Notes: a model not told the origin generated them from the sequence alone. Positions 1 to 8,112 are shown, numbered from the stretch's first letter. The stretch: DNA of 15,361 nt from CAMLDH01 sp966250375 (GCA_966250375.1 CBINHE010000097.1:1-15361); one strand, 5' to 3'. Translations and numbers: made by a program.

Positions 1-98
1 GCAGTTCATTCACTTGGCATTCTTGGCGATGCTGCTCAGAAGATCGTGAACACGCACTTAGAGCGATGTAAATTAACCACGTTGTCAAGCCGCAACAC
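1..98. other. Window edge, no gene assigned
   Basis: No gene can be supported here. On the + strand one frame stops at 47-49 and another at 69-71. The third stays open until 124-126, inside the following terminator hairpin. None of the three short peptides resembles a protein family I recognise. The stop at 69-71 lies about 28 nt before the terminator stem, so this could be the last codons of an upstream + strand gene, but its peptide is rich in Trp and Cys and looks unlike normal coding sequence. The minus strand has an open frame running off the window edge with no ATG. asd often sits upstream of fimV in this order, from memory, but none of the frames matches the Asd C-terminus. Confidence 0.3.
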
Positions 99-144
99 AA
101 AAAAACCGCCAGCTATTCCTTTATAGGGAATCCTGGCGGGTTTT
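99..144. terminator. Bidirectional intrinsic terminator upstream of fimV
   Basis: A stem of CCGCCAG (106-112) pairs with CTGGCGG (133-139). A second inner stem, ATTCC with GGAAT, sits below the apex. A run of A precedes the left arm and TTTT (141-144) follows the right arm, so the hairpin could stop transcription arriving from either side. It separates whatever lies upstream from the fimV leader. Confidence 0.75.
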
Positions 145-260
145 ACATCTGTTAGCAAGTTGGTTACACTTGCACACGTAAGTCCATGATGATATGGTGA
201 AAGTTCCCACAGACAATGATAAATTGATGCGGTGTTCGTGACCCCTCGCAACATACGCCA
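145..260 (+). promoter_or_regulatory. Leader of fimV with weak promoter candidates
   Basis: fimV needs a promoter here because a terminator lies immediately upstream. The best pair I can find is TTGCAC (170-175), a 17-nt gap, then TATGGT (193-198). A second candidate -10, GATAAA (218-223), has only a weak -35. Neither is close to consensus. I see no clear operator, hairpin or riboswitch. Confidence 0.25.
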
Positions 261-287
261 ATGGAATGCCCATCTATGCCAACAATA

Positions 288-3143
288 ATGCATTCAAATA
301 AACGCCTGAAACATAATGCGCTTGGTTTAAAGACACTTAGTGCTGCAGTGATTTCGGCACTGGTGCTCGCCAATGCAAATGCCGCAGGATTGGGCAAATT
401 GACAGTCCTTTCGGCTCTAGGGCAACCTTTAAATGCGGAAATCGAATTAACTTCCGTATCGAAAGAGGAAGCGGGGATCCTTACGCCGAAATTGGCGTCG
501 GTCGAAGCATTCCGCCAAGCCAACATTGATTTCAATCCGGCATTGTTTTCGCTACGATTTGCGCTCGATCAACACGCCGGACGCCAATTTATCCGTGTCA
601 CATCGGTTCAGCCCATCAATGAGCCGTTCGTCGATATGCTGCTTGAGTTGGGTGGCGCGAACGGGCGATTGATACGCGAGTACACTTTCTTGCTCGATCC
701 GGTGGAACTACGTTCCACGCAATCGGCGCAAGTCGCAGCACCCATAGTGTTGCCGCCGGCGGCGCTTGCACGCCGTAATCCGGATGCCGCGCCTACGGAG
801 TCCGCTTCGCAACAGATGAAAGCGGATAACCCGGCGCCAGTGGAAAGAGCCGCACAATCTGCAGCAAAGTCTGTCCCTGTCGAGAAAGCAGCGCAAGCGG
901 CTTCGGTAAAGCCAAGGCAACATGTGGCGCCAGACCAAATGGTGACTGCAGCGAAAAATGCCGCCGCCTCAACCGAATATAAAGTAAAAAGGGGCGACTC
1001 GCTGAGCACGATTGCCACTCAAGTCAAAGTGGAAGGCGTTTCGCTAGATCAAATGCTGGTAGCGTTGTACCGCGCCAATCCGAATGCATTTGTCGACGAC
1101 AACATGAATCGTTTGCGTGCCGGGCAAATTTTGACCGTGCCGGACGCGAATACTGCTAGCAGCCTGAGCAATAGCGATGCGCACCGTATCGTGGTTGCGC
1201 AAGCGATAGACTTCAGCAACTATCGTAATAAGTTGGCCGGACAAGTTGCTACCGCAGCACCGCAAAAAGCAACCGAATCCAGGCAAAGCGCCACCGGCAA
1301 GATTGCCGCCAAGGTTGAAGAGCAGCCGACTGCGGCAAACGAATCCAAAGATAAGTTGAAATTGTCTAAGGCTGGCGCAGCGGCGAACAAATCAACCACC
1401 ATCAACGCCGGCGTGGAAGACCAGATTGCCAAGGATAAGGCCGTCGCCGAAGCCAATACGCGCGCCAAGGAGTTGGAGAAAAACGTCAGCGAGTTGCAAA
1501 AAATCCTGGAAATCAAGAACAAGGACTTGGCAGGTCAGCAGAAACAGGCAGATGCAGCAAAGGCAAAACCGGCGACGCCTGTAGCACCGGCTGCGTCAAC
1601 ATCCGGTGCGCCAATGGTCGAGACCAAGCCGGTGGAAGCAAAAGCGCCTGATGCCAAAATGGAAGACCAGCACGCTGTGTCTGCAAGCGCACCAGTCGCG
1701 TCTGCGCCCGCCGTTAAACCGACGCCAATGCCGAAGTCAAAAGTGGTGGTGCCGCCACTGCCGGAACCGAGTTTCGTCGACGCTTTGCTGGATAGTGCGT
1801 TCTTCCTGCCGGGCGCCGGCATATTGTTGGCAGCATTGGGTAGTCTAGGTTTCTACACGGTGAGCCGTAAAAAGCAGCACAAGCAATTCGAAGACAGCAT
1901 CATTACCAATTCGAGCTTGAAGGCGAACTCTCTGTTTGGTTCGACCGGTGGTCAAAGTGTCGATACCAATAACAGCGTATTCAATTCGAATTTCGCGCCG
2001 TCGGCTAGCCAGCTCGATACCAACGAGGTTGATCCGGTGGCCGAAGCGGATGTGTATATCGCTTATGGTCGGGATGCGCAGGCGGAAGAGATTCTGAAGG
2101 AGGCATTGCGTACCCAGCCGGAACGTAATGCAGTACGCGTCAAGCTGCTTGAAATTTATGCCAATCGCAAGGACGTACGCTCGTTCGAAACGCTTGCCAG
2201 CGAATTGTATGGCATGACCAAAGGCGAGGGCGAAGACTGGATACAGGCAGCCTCTCTTGGTATCTCGATTGATCCGAATAATCCGTTGTACGCAGTAGGC
2301 AAGAACGCAGAAGAACCGCTGAAGAGTTCATCGACATTGACGGTGCCGACACAGCCGTTGGAAGAGCCCGATCTCAAGGCTTTGCTGGCAGCAACACAGT
2401 CGGATCCATCGCTGGAGTCGCTCAACACGGTTGAAGATTCTTCGTATTTCAGCAATGCCGCGCTCGCTACGGAGGTTCCTCTTCCGACGCCGGATTCGGC
2501 GCTTGCAGACTTGGAGCGGGAGATGGAGCCGGTCGAGGAGAAAAAGAAAGCAAACGATCTGGACTTCGATCTCGATGGCATGGGACTGGAGTCGATGGAA
2601 GTGCCGAATACGATGCCTCAGCCGATGCCTGCCGAGCCGCAGACCGCGATTGAAGAAATCAACTTTGACTTTCTCGAGGAAAAAACTGCAGTTGCAGAGC
2701 AGGATCCCATGGTAGTTGAAGCGGAAGTGCAAGAGGAAATGGCAGCATCTGCCGCGATGACGGCAGTGGGGGATTTTTTGGCGGCGCATACGGGAATTCC
2801 TGCCGTGGAGACCCCGAAAATATCCGCAACAAACCCTGCGATGGAGGAATCTAAACCGGAAACATTTGAGTTCGACTTGGCGGGCATTACGCTGGAACTC
2901 AATCCAGGCAATGCGCCTGCCGAGGCGAAATCCGCACTCGTTGAAGAAATATATGGCGTACCTGATACTGATGATGGTGATTATTCCAGCAATGCCGAAA
3001 TGGCCACTAAACTTGATTTAGCCGCCGCATATCAGGAAATTGGCGACAAGGAAGGTGCGCGCGAGTTGCTTGATGAAGTGGTGAAAGGCGGTACGTCCGA
3101 GCAGGCCGAAAGGGCGAAATCCTTGCTTCTCAAGCTCGCTTAA
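288..3143 (+). CDS. fimV: FimV-like LysM/TPR inner-membrane hub protein
   Basis: Large protein of 951 residues from this start. The order of parts is diagnostic of FimV. First comes a signal peptide with a Lys/Arg-rich start and hydrophobic core ending near ANANAA. Then follows the FimV N-terminal domain with the block GLGKLTVLSALGQPLNAEIE. A LysM peptidoglycan-binding domain lies near residues 231-286 (YKVKRGDSLSTIA to LTVPDA). Next are a long Ala/Lys/Pro-rich linker with a coiled-coil stretch and one membrane segment near 502-525. The acidic cytoplasmic part has TPR-like repeats near 581-656, and the conserved FimV C-terminal helix-rich domain spans about 901-951 (SNAEMATKLDLAAAYQEIGD). In Pseudomonas and Neisseria relatives, FimV/TspA proteins support type IV pilus assembly, twitching and polar localisation; that role here is inferred from family. 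The start is ambiguous: in-frame ATGs occur at 261, 276 and 288 and none has a good Shine-Dalgarno. I chose 288 because it gives the most normal signal peptide. Confidence 0.92.
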   Translation: MHSNKRLKHNALGLKTLSAAVISALVLANANAAGLGKLTVLSALGQPLNAEIELTSVSKEEAGILTPKLASVEAFRQANIDFNPALFSLRFALDQHAGRQFIRVTSVQPINEPFVDMLLELGGANGRLIREYTFLLDPVELRSTQSAQVAAPIVLPPAALARRNPDAAPTESASQQMKADNPAPVERAAQSAAKSVPVEKAAQAASVKPRQHVAPDQMVTAAKNAAASTEYKVKRGDSLSTIATQVKVEGVSLDQMLVALYRANPNAFVDDNMNRLRAGQILTVPDANTASSLSNSDAHRIVVAQAIDFSNYRNKLAGQVATAAPQKATESRQSATGKIAAKVEEQPTAANESKDKLKLSKAGAAANKSTTINAGVEDQIAKDKAVAEANTRAKELEKNVSELQKILEIKNKDLAGQQKQADAAKAKPATPVAPAASTSGAPMVETKPVEAKAPDAKMEDQHAVSASAPVASAPAVKPTPMPKSKVVVPPLPEPSFVDALLDSAFFLPGAGILLAALGSLGFYTVSRKKQHKQFEDSIITNSSLKANSLFGSTGGQSVDTNNSVFNSNFAPSASQLDTNEVDPVAEADVYIAYGRDAQAEEILKEALRTQPERNAVRVKLLEIYANRKDVRSFETLASELYGMTKGEGEDWIQAASLGISIDPNNPLYAVGKNAEEPLKSSSTLTVPTQPLEEPDLKALLAATQSDPSLESLNTVEDSSYFSNAALATEVPLPTPDSALADLEREMEPVEEKKKANDLDFDLDGMGLESMEVPNTMPQPMPAEPQTAIEEINFDFLEEKTAVAEQDPMVVEAEVQEEMAASAAMTAVGDFLAAHTGIPAVETPKISATNPAMEESKPETFEFDLAGITLELNPGNAPAEAKSALVEEIYGVPDTDDGDYSSNAEMATKLDLAAAYQEIGDKEGARELLDEVVKGGTSEQAERAKSLLLKLA

Positions 3144-3163
3144 ACATAGCTGGTTTTTCATGG

Positions 3164-3199
3164 ACGGGCGCAGCGTTTGCTTGCGCCCGTTTATTTTTT
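3164..3199 (+). terminator. Terminator between fimV and truA
   Basis: Perfect 9-bp stem: ACGGGCGCA (3164-3172) pairs with TGCGCCCGT (3182-3190), with a 9-nt loop. It is followed by the U-rich tract ttattttttg (3191-3200). It lies 20 nt after the fimV stop. Its tract runs directly into the truA Shine-Dalgarno, so it is likely to end most fimV transcripts at the door of truA. Confidence 0.85.
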
Positions 3200-3208
3200 G
3201 GAGCTGAG

Positions 3209-4006
3209 TTGAAACGCATTGTTCTAGGTGTTCAATACGACGGCGTACCCTGGCACGGCTGGCAAACACAGCCGGATGGCAAAACGGTCCAGGATCAGCT
3301 GGAATCCGCCCTTGAAAAATTCACTCGAACTCAAATTACCACTACTTGTGCCGGTCGCACGGATACCGGTGTGCATGCACTTGAACAGGTGGTACATTTC
3401 GATACTGAACTCGATCGCGAGTCATTTTCATGGGTACGGGGCCTGAATGCCTTCTTGCCTTCCTCCATCGCAGTACGTTGGGCGTGTGAGGTTGCGCGTG
3501 ATCCGGTCGACGATTTTCATGCGAGGTTTAGTGCGAGGGCGCGTACTTACCATTATGTTTTGTATAACCATCCAGTGCGTTCACCGCTTTGGGTGGGAAA
3601 GGCGGGATGGATATTCCGTCCATTGGATATTGAACGGATGCGGGCAGCGGCAAATTATCTGATTGGTATGCACAATTTTTCCGCATTTCGTTCAGCGGAA
3701 TGCCAAGCCAAGACCCCAATCAAAACCATGTATGGCATTCGCATTGAACGACAAGGTGATTTACTCGTCTTTACCTTGTGCGCGAGCGCATTTTTGCATC
3801 ATATGGTACGCAATATCATGGGTTCGCTCGCGCTGGTTGGAAATGGTAACAAGCAGCCGGAATGGCTAAAAACTGTACTGGATGGACGAGACCGTACGCA
3901 CGCTGCGCCGACGTTCATGCCTGATGGCCTCTATCTTGCCAGAATCGACTACGATGCAAAGTGGGGATTGCCCCAAGAAATTACCAGCGCAATGCCTTGG
4001 CTCTGA
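3209..4006 (+). CDS. truA: tRNA pseudouridine(38-40) synthase TruA
   Basis: 265 residues, a normal length for TruA, which converts uridines 38-40 in the tRNA anticodon arm to pseudouridine. The N-terminus KRIVLGVQYDGVPWHGWQTQ is the typical first strand. The catalytic motif CAGRTDTGVHA carries the essential aspartate, Asp52 here. Further family blocks are present: RTYHYVLYN, the MHNFSAFRS region and the C-terminal LHHMVRNIMGSLALVG. The start is TTG at 3209, supported by GGAG at 3200-3203 with a 5-nt spacer and by the family's usual MKRI N-terminus. It sits between fimV and the trp genes, and the gap to trpF is 78 nt with no terminator, so it may be cotranscribed with trpF-trpB-trpA. The upstream terminator means expression needs read-through or a promoter inside the fimV 3' end. 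Confidence 0.96.
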   Translation: MKRIVLGVQYDGVPWHGWQTQPDGKTVQDQLESALEKFTRTQITTTCAGRTDTGVHALEQVVHFDTELDRESFSWVRGLNAFLPSSIAVRWACEVARDPVDDFHARFSARARTYHYVLYNHPVRSPLWVGKAGWIFRPLDIERMRAAANYLIGMHNFSAFRSAECQAKTPIKTMYGIRIERQGDLLVFTLCASAFLHHMVRNIMGSLALVGNGNKQPEWLKTVLDGRDRTHAAPTFMPDGLYLARIDYDAKWGLPQEITSAMPWL

Positions 4007-4084
4007 GGCACTCACAGGGTTTTGAAATTTGGAAAATGGCGCCGGTGCGGAAGTTTCAACAAACAAATAGATTGCAACGCAACA

Positions 4085-4771
4085 ATGAATGCAATGAATA
4101 AAAGGACACGGATCAAAATCTGTGGTTTGACCCGTATTGACGACGTGCACGCCACCGTTGCGGCGGGTGCTGACGCGATCGGCTTTGTATTTTATGAGAA
4201 AAGCCCACGCTATATCGCGCCGGAAGCGGCGGCACGATTAATCGCTGCGATCCCGCCTTTCGTCACGAGCGTGGGCCTGTTCGTGAATGCGATGCCGGAG
4301 CAGGTTGCAGCAGTTGTCGCTCAAGCCCCTGTTTCCTTGTTGCAATTCCATGGCGACGAGACGCTCGAGCAAAGCAGTGCTGCTGCAATTGCCGCAAACC
4401 GGCATTTTGTGCGCGCGGTGCGCGTAAGTCCTGATATGAAGGCAGCCGATTTGCTAAAATACGAACTGGATTGCCATGCCGCCAGTCGATTGTTTTCCGG
4501 ATTGCTGCTGGATGCGTTGGTTGATGGCTATGGCGGCGGTGGAAAGGTTTTTGATTGGTCTCTCATTCCAAAAGAACTCGCGCCTCGGGTCGTTTTAAGT
4601 GGTGGCTTGAGCGTACAAAACGCGACTGACGCAGTCGTGCGCGTGCGCCCATATGCAGTTGACGTCAGCAGTGGCGTTGAACGCGACAAGGGCATCAAGG
4701 ATGCCGCCAAAATCCGCGCTTTCATCGATGCGGTCCGTTTGGCGGACGCTACTATCGGCGGAACAAGCTGA
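4085..4771 (+). CDS. trpF: Phosphoribosylanthranilate isomerase TrpF
   Basis: 228 residues, a TIM-barrel enzyme that isomerises N-(5'-phosphoribosyl)anthranilate to CdRP in tryptophan synthesis. The first strand RIKICGLTR carries the catalytic Cys (Cys13 from this start). The second catalytic residue is Asp143 in LLLDALVDGYGGGGKVFDW. The phosphate-binding end is the LSGGL and VDVSSGVE blocks. The reading frame is open back to 4022, but that extra segment does not resemble the family. ATG 4085 and ATG 4094 are both plausible; 4094 is nearer to the usual start just before RTRIKICGL, and neither has a clear Shine-Dalgarno. trpB follows after 26 nt, indicating an operon. No trp leader peptide or attenuator was visible upstream. 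Confidence 0.94.
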   Translation: MNAMNKRTRIKICGLTRIDDVHATVAAGADAIGFVFYEKSPRYIAPEAAARLIAAIPPFVTSVGLFVNAMPEQVAAVVAQAPVSLLQFHGDETLEQSSAAAIAANRHFVRAVRVSPDMKAADLLKYELDCHAASRLFSGLLLDALVDGYGGGGKVFDWSLIPKELAPRVVLSGGLSVQNATDAVVRVRPYAVDVSSGVERDKGIKDAAKIRAFIDAVRLADATIGGTS

Positions 4772-4797
4772 TACACCAGACAGCAAAGAGAACAATC

Positions 4798-6066
4798 ATG
4801 AAAGAACTGAACGTGCTCGAGAACTATGCCGAGCGCCTGGCCATGACCACTGCGGCACTGCATCAAGCCGCCCGCTACAACCTGCCAGATGCCAAAGGCC
4901 ACTTCGGCCAGTACGGCGGCTCCTTCGTATCCGAAACCCTGACCCATGCATTGGTCGAGCTAAAAGACGCGTATGCGCACTACAGCAAGGATCCGGAATT
5001 TCTCGCCGAATTCCACTACGAGCTCAAACATTTCGTCGGACGTCCCAGTCCAATTTATCATGCCAAACGCTGGTCCGAACAGATGGGCGGCGCGCAGATC
5101 TACTTCAAGCGCGAAGATTTGAACCATACTGGTGCTCACAAGATCAACAATGTGATCGGCCAAGCGTTGCTGGCCAAACGGATGGGCAAACCGCGCGTGA
5201 TCGCCGAGACCGGCGCCGGTCAGCATGGCGTTGCAACTGCGACCATCTGTGCGCGCTTCGGGCTGGAATGCGTGGTGTACATGGGCAGTGAAGATGTGAA
5301 GCGCCAGGCACAAAACGTCTATCGCATGAAGTTGCTGGGCGCAACGGTGGTGCCGGTCGAATCTGGTTCCAAGACCTTGAAGGATGCGTTGAATGAAGCA
5401 ATGCGCGACTGGGTCACCAACGTTGAAAACACCTTTTACATTATCGGCACGGTTGCAGGTCCGCATCCGTACCCGATGATGGTGCGCGATTTCCAGTCGG
5501 TGATCGGCGAGGAATGCCTGGTGCAAATGCCCGAGATGGCCGGGCGTCAGCCGGATTACGTCGTTGCTTGCATCGGTGGCGGCTCAAACGCGATGGGGAT
5601 TTTTTATCCGTATATCGACCACAAGGAAGTGCAGCTGGTCGGTGTGGAGGCAGCAGGCGAGGGTCTGGAGACTGGCAAACATTCCGCATCCTTGACCACT
5701 GGGTCGCCGGGCGTCTTGCACGGCAACCGCACTTACTTGCTGCAGAATGAGGATGGTCAAATCATCGAGACGCATTCGGTTTCTGCCGGTCTCGACTATC
5801 CAGGTGTCGGTCCTGAGCACGCCTGGCTGAAAGATGCCGGCCGCGCGCAATATGTGTCGATCACCGATGATAAAGCGATCGCCGCGTTTCATGATTGCTG
5901 CCATATCGAAGGCATCATTCCTGCGCTGGAATCCAGCCATGCGATCGCCTACGCAACCAAATTTGCGGCGACACTACCGAAAGATAAAATGATTCTCGTG
6001 AACCTGTCGGGGCGTGGTGACAAGGACATGCATACGGTTGCAGAGCGCATGGGCATGAAATTTTAG
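4798..6066 (+). CDS. trpB: Tryptophan synthase beta chain TrpB
   Basis: 422 residues, the PLP-dependent subunit that joins indole and L-serine to make tryptophan. Diagnostic blocks are YNLPDAKGHFGQYGGSFVSE near the N-terminus, KREDLNHTGAHKINN with the PLP-binding Lys115, RVIAETGAGQHGVATA, the phosphate-binding loop GGGSN (260-264), and SAGLDYPGVGPEH. The C-terminal NLSGRGDKD carries the Ser that contacts the PLP ring nitrogen in this family. The N-terminus has about 27 residues before the usual start of homology. An internal ATG at 4840 exists, but AGAG at 4787-4790, 7 nt before 4798, favours the longer form. It lies between trpF and trpA, and the product is expected to form the alpha2-beta2 complex with TrpA. 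Confidence 0.97.
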   Translation: MKELNVLENYAERLAMTTAALHQAARYNLPDAKGHFGQYGGSFVSETLTHALVELKDAYAHYSKDPEFLAEFHYELKHFVGRPSPIYHAKRWSEQMGGAQIYFKREDLNHTGAHKINNVIGQALLAKRMGKPRVIAETGAGQHGVATATICARFGLECVVYMGSEDVKRQAQNVYRMKLLGATVVPVESGSKTLKDALNEAMRDWVTNVENTFYIIGTVAGPHPYPMMVRDFQSVIGEECLVQMPEMAGRQPDYVVACIGGGSNAMGIFYPYIDHKEVQLVGVEAAGEGLETGKHSASLTTGSPGVLHGNRTYLLQNEDGQIIETHSVSAGLDYPGVGPEHAWLKDAGRAQYVSITDDKAIAAFHDCCHIEGIIPALESSHAIAYATKFAATLPKDKMILVNLSGRGDKDMHTVAERMGMKF

Positions 6067-6148
6067 GCACGGATTCGCGCCCAGACATCGGATTTGCATG
6101 TCCGGAACCAAACCAATAACCAAGACGTTCGTTTCATTGAAAATATGC

Positions 6149-6182
6149 ACCCTGCAATGTTGGATGGCCCTCATTGCAGGGT
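6149..6182 (+). repeat. Perfect 11-bp hairpin in the trpB-trpA gap
   Basis: ACCCTGCAATG (6149-6159) pairs without mismatch with CATTGCAGGGT (6172-6182) across a 12-nt loop. No T-run follows, so it is not a classical terminator. It lies 82 nt after the trpB stop and 48 nt before the trpA start, in a 164-nt spacer with no gene. A smaller stem, GACAT with ATGTC, lies earlier in the same spacer. It may act in mRNA stability or partial attenuation between two subunits needed in equal amounts; that role is inference. Confidence 0.7.
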
Positions 6183-6230
6183 ATTCGCGATAGCTGAAAC
6201 TGAAGCGACGTCAATAGAGTAAAACGCACA

Positions 6231-7028
6231 ATGTCCCGCATCCAATCTACGTTGTCCGCCTTGGCGGAACAAAAGAAAAAAGGTCTCATTCCCTTCATCA
6301 CTGCCGGCGATCCGGCGCCCGAATTGACCGTGCCGTTGATGCATGCGCTCGTTACGGGTGGTGCCGACATCATTGAGTTGGGCGTTCCTTTTTCCGATCC
6401 GATGGCTGATGGTCCGGTGATTCAACGTGCGTCTGAGCGCGCGCTTGCGAACGGTATCGGCATGCGTCATGTTTTGCAGTTTGTGCGTGAATTCCGTACC
6501 TCGAATCAAACCACGCCCGTCGTATTGATGGGATACGCCAATCCTATCGAGCGCATGGGCATGGACGCATTTATCCAGGCCGCGAAAGCCGCCGGTGTCG
6601 ACGGCGTATTGGTGGTGGATTATCCGCCCGAAGAATGTGAAGAATTTGCCGCTGCGATGACTGCCAATGGCCTTGATCCCATTTTCTTGCTGGCGCCGAC
6701 CTCGACCGAGGAGCGCATTGAAAAAGTGGGCAAAATCGCGCGTGGCTATGTTTATTACGTCTCGCTGAAAGGGGTGACCGGTTCCGGTCATCTCGACCTG
6801 GATGCCGTGGCGAAGATGATTCCGCATATTAAAAAACACGTTAGCGTGCCGGTCGGCGTCGGTTTCGGTATTCGCGACGCTGCAACGGCGAAAGCGATTG
6901 CGTCGGTGTCGGACGCAGTCGTGATCGGTAGTCGCATCATCCAGGAACTGGAAACTACTCCACATGACAAGGCCGTGGACGCGATTCAGGCTTTTATCAC
7001 CGGAATTCGCAAGGCGCTGGACGAATAA
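6231..7028 (+). CDS. trpA: Tryptophan synthase alpha chain TrpA
   Basis: 265 residues, the TIM-barrel subunit that cleaves indole-3-glycerol phosphate and channels indole to TrpB. The start MSRIQSTLSALAEQKKKGLIPFITAGDP is typical. The catalytic pair falls at the standard positions: Glu49 in IELGVPFSDP and Asp60 in PMADGP. The phosphate-binding segments YYVSLKGVTG and VGVGFGIRD are intact. Only a weak Shine-Dalgarno is visible. The 164-nt gap from trpB is long for an operon of this kind. From memory, several Burkholderia and Ralstonia genomes carry a DNA methyltransferase gene at this point; none is present here. A terminator follows about 30 nt after the stop. Confidence 0.97.
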   Translation: MSRIQSTLSALAEQKKKGLIPFITAGDPAPELTVPLMHALVTGGADIIELGVPFSDPMADGPVIQRASERALANGIGMRHVLQFVREFRTSNQTTPVVLMGYANPIERMGMDAFIQAAKAAGVDGVLVVDYPPEECEEFAAAMTANGLDPIFLLAPTSTEERIEKVGKIARGYVYYVSLKGVTGSGHLDLDAVAKMIPHIKKHVSVPVGVGFGIRDAATAKAIASVSDAVVIGSRIIQELETTPHDKAVDAIQAFITGIRKALDE

Positions 7029-7056
7029 TTGCCAGTATGTGACGAAATGCAAATTG

Positions 7057-7100
7057 AACATCGCGAAAGTGGATGAGAATCGTTTTGCGATGTTTTTTTT
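7057..7100 (+). terminator. Terminator closing the trp gene run
   Basis: AACATCGC (7057-7064) pairs with GCGATGTT (7087-7094). The stem extends inward by GAAA with TTTT (one G-U pair) to about 12 bp, leaving a 14-nt loop. Six further T residues follow (7095-7100). It lies 28 nt after the trpA stop and separates the trp genes from accD. Confidence 0.8.
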
Positions 7101-7126
7101 GCGCATTTCGCGGCAAACGGTACAAT
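7099..7126 (+). promoter_or_regulatory. Candidate sigma70 promoter for accD
   Basis: TTGCGC (7099-7104), a 16-nt gap, then TACAAT (7121-7126), five of six matches to the -10 consensus. It lies immediately after the trp terminator and about 95 nt before the accD start, where a promoter is expected. The first bases of the -35 are the last bases of the terminator T-run. Confidence 0.5.
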
Positions 7127-7154
7127 TCGGCAAGTAAAAATCTTTAGCGTTGCA

Positions 7155-7194
7155 GGACAGAGCTGAGTGTAGCTTAAGTACGGCGCAACTCTGT
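7155..7194 (+). repeat. Inverted repeat in the accD leader
   Basis: ACAGAG (7157-7162) and CTCTGT (7189-7194) form an inverted repeat with a 26-nt gap, ending 27 nt before the accD start. The left arm reads GGACAGAG from 7155. A GGACAGA with a distal TCTGTCC also occurs in the purF leader. It could be a leader stem or a spaced operator, or chance, because the arms are short. Confidence 0.35.
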
Positions 7195-7221
7195 ATCCCA
7201 ACAAATTAATCAGAGGGCACT

Positions 7222-8094
7222 ATGAGCTGGCTAGAAAAATTACTTCCTCCGCGTATCCAGCGTTCCGATTCTTCGTCCCGTAAATCGATCCCGGAAGGCC
7301 TATGGGTAAAATGCCCATCGTGCGAAGCGGTTCTGTACCGTACCGACCTTGAATCCAATCTCCATGTCTGCCCGAAGTGCAATCATCATATGCGCATTCG
7401 TGCCCGCGATCGGCTGGATGCATTGCTCGATGCAGGCGGACGCTACGAAATCGGCCAGGAAACATTGCCGGTCGATACGCTGAAATTCAAAGACAGCAAA
7501 AAATATCCGGATCGCCTGAAAGCCGCAATGGAAGCAACTGGCGAAACCGATGCGCTGGTGGCACTGGGCGGCTCGATCATGACTTTGCCGGTGGTCGTTG
7601 CCTGCTTCGAATTTGAATTCATGGCCGGCACGATGGGTTCCGTGGTCGGCGAACGTTTTGCACGTGCCGCGCAAGTCGCGCTTGAGCAAAAGGTGCCCTT
7701 CATTTGTATCGCAGCATCTGGCGGCGCGCGCATGCAGGAAGGCTTGTTGTCATTGATGCAAATGGCAAAAACAACCGCGATGCTGACCAAGTTGTCGGAA
7801 AAAAAACTACCGTTCATTTCCGTGCTGACCGATCCCACCACGGGCGGTGTCTCCGCCTCGTTTGCGTTCATGGGCGACGTGGTCATCGCGGAGCCAAAGG
7901 CATTAATCGGCTTTGCCGGGGCGCGCGTAATTGAAAATACCGTGCGTGAAAAATTGCCGGAAGGCTTCCAGCGCGCGGAATTTTTGATGCAAAAAGGCGC
8001 AGTCGACATGATCGTCGACCGTCGCAAAATGCGTGAAGAAATCGCTCGCTTGCTAGCGTTATTGCAAAATCAGGCTGCGGAAATTCTCGCGTAA
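7222..8094 (+). CDS. accD: Acetyl-CoA carboxylase carboxyltransferase subunit beta AccD
   Basis: 290 residues. AccD with AccA forms the carboxyltransferase that moves carboxyl from carboxybiotin to acetyl-CoA, giving malonyl-CoA for fatty-acid synthesis. A four-cysteine zinc ribbon lies near the N-terminus: Cys31, Cys34, Cys50 and Cys53 (CPSCEAVLYRT and HVCPKCNHH). The crotonase-like core includes the conserved SGGARMQEG (166-174) and the TDPTTGGVSASFA and GFAGARVIENTV blocks. AGAGGG (7212-7217), 4 nt before the ATG, is a good Shine-Dalgarno. Candidate promoter upstream and terminator downstream suggest it is transcribed as a single unit, or with only partial read-through into folC. accA is not in the window. 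Confidence 0.97.
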   Translation: MSWLEKLLPPRIQRSDSSSRKSIPEGLWVKCPSCEAVLYRTDLESNLHVCPKCNHHMRIRARDRLDALLDAGGRYEIGQETLPVDTLKFKDSKKYPDRLKAAMEATGETDALVALGGSIMTLPVVVACFEFEFMAGTMGSVVGERFARAAQVALEQKVPFICIAASGGARMQEGLLSLMQMAKTTAMLTKLSEKKLPFISVLTDPTTGGVSASFAFMGDVVIAEPKALIGFAGARVIENTVREKLPEGFQRAEFLMQKGAVDMIVDRRKMREEIARLLALLQNQAAEILA

Positions 8095-8112
8095 TTTTCG
8101 ATCGCCTCGAAG

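Noticed and set aside
1..100. Minus-strand peptide with a lipobox-like LSAC after a hydrophobic stretch
   Set aside because: It has no ATG and no ribosome binding site, runs off the window edge, and a hydrophobic run followed by Cys is easily found by chance.
4007..4084. Possible trp leader peptide/attenuator before trpF
   Set aside because: No short frame with tandem Trp codons and no terminator-antiterminator pair is present in the 78 nt.
4653..5291. Plus-strand open frame of 212 codons across the trpF-trpB junction
   Set aside because: An out-of-frame shadow of trpF and trpB. The Arg/Cys/Pro-rich translation is typical of a shifted frame.
6171..7133. Minus-strand open frame of 320 codons opposite trpA
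   Set aside because: It covers trpA, whose catalytic residues are all in place on the + strand. The antisense peptide is His/Arg/Asn-rich and resembles no family, and it even spans the trp terminator.
7443..8027. Minus-strand open frame of 194 codons opposite accD
   Set aside because: It is fully contained in accD and has no ribosome binding site or family resemblance.
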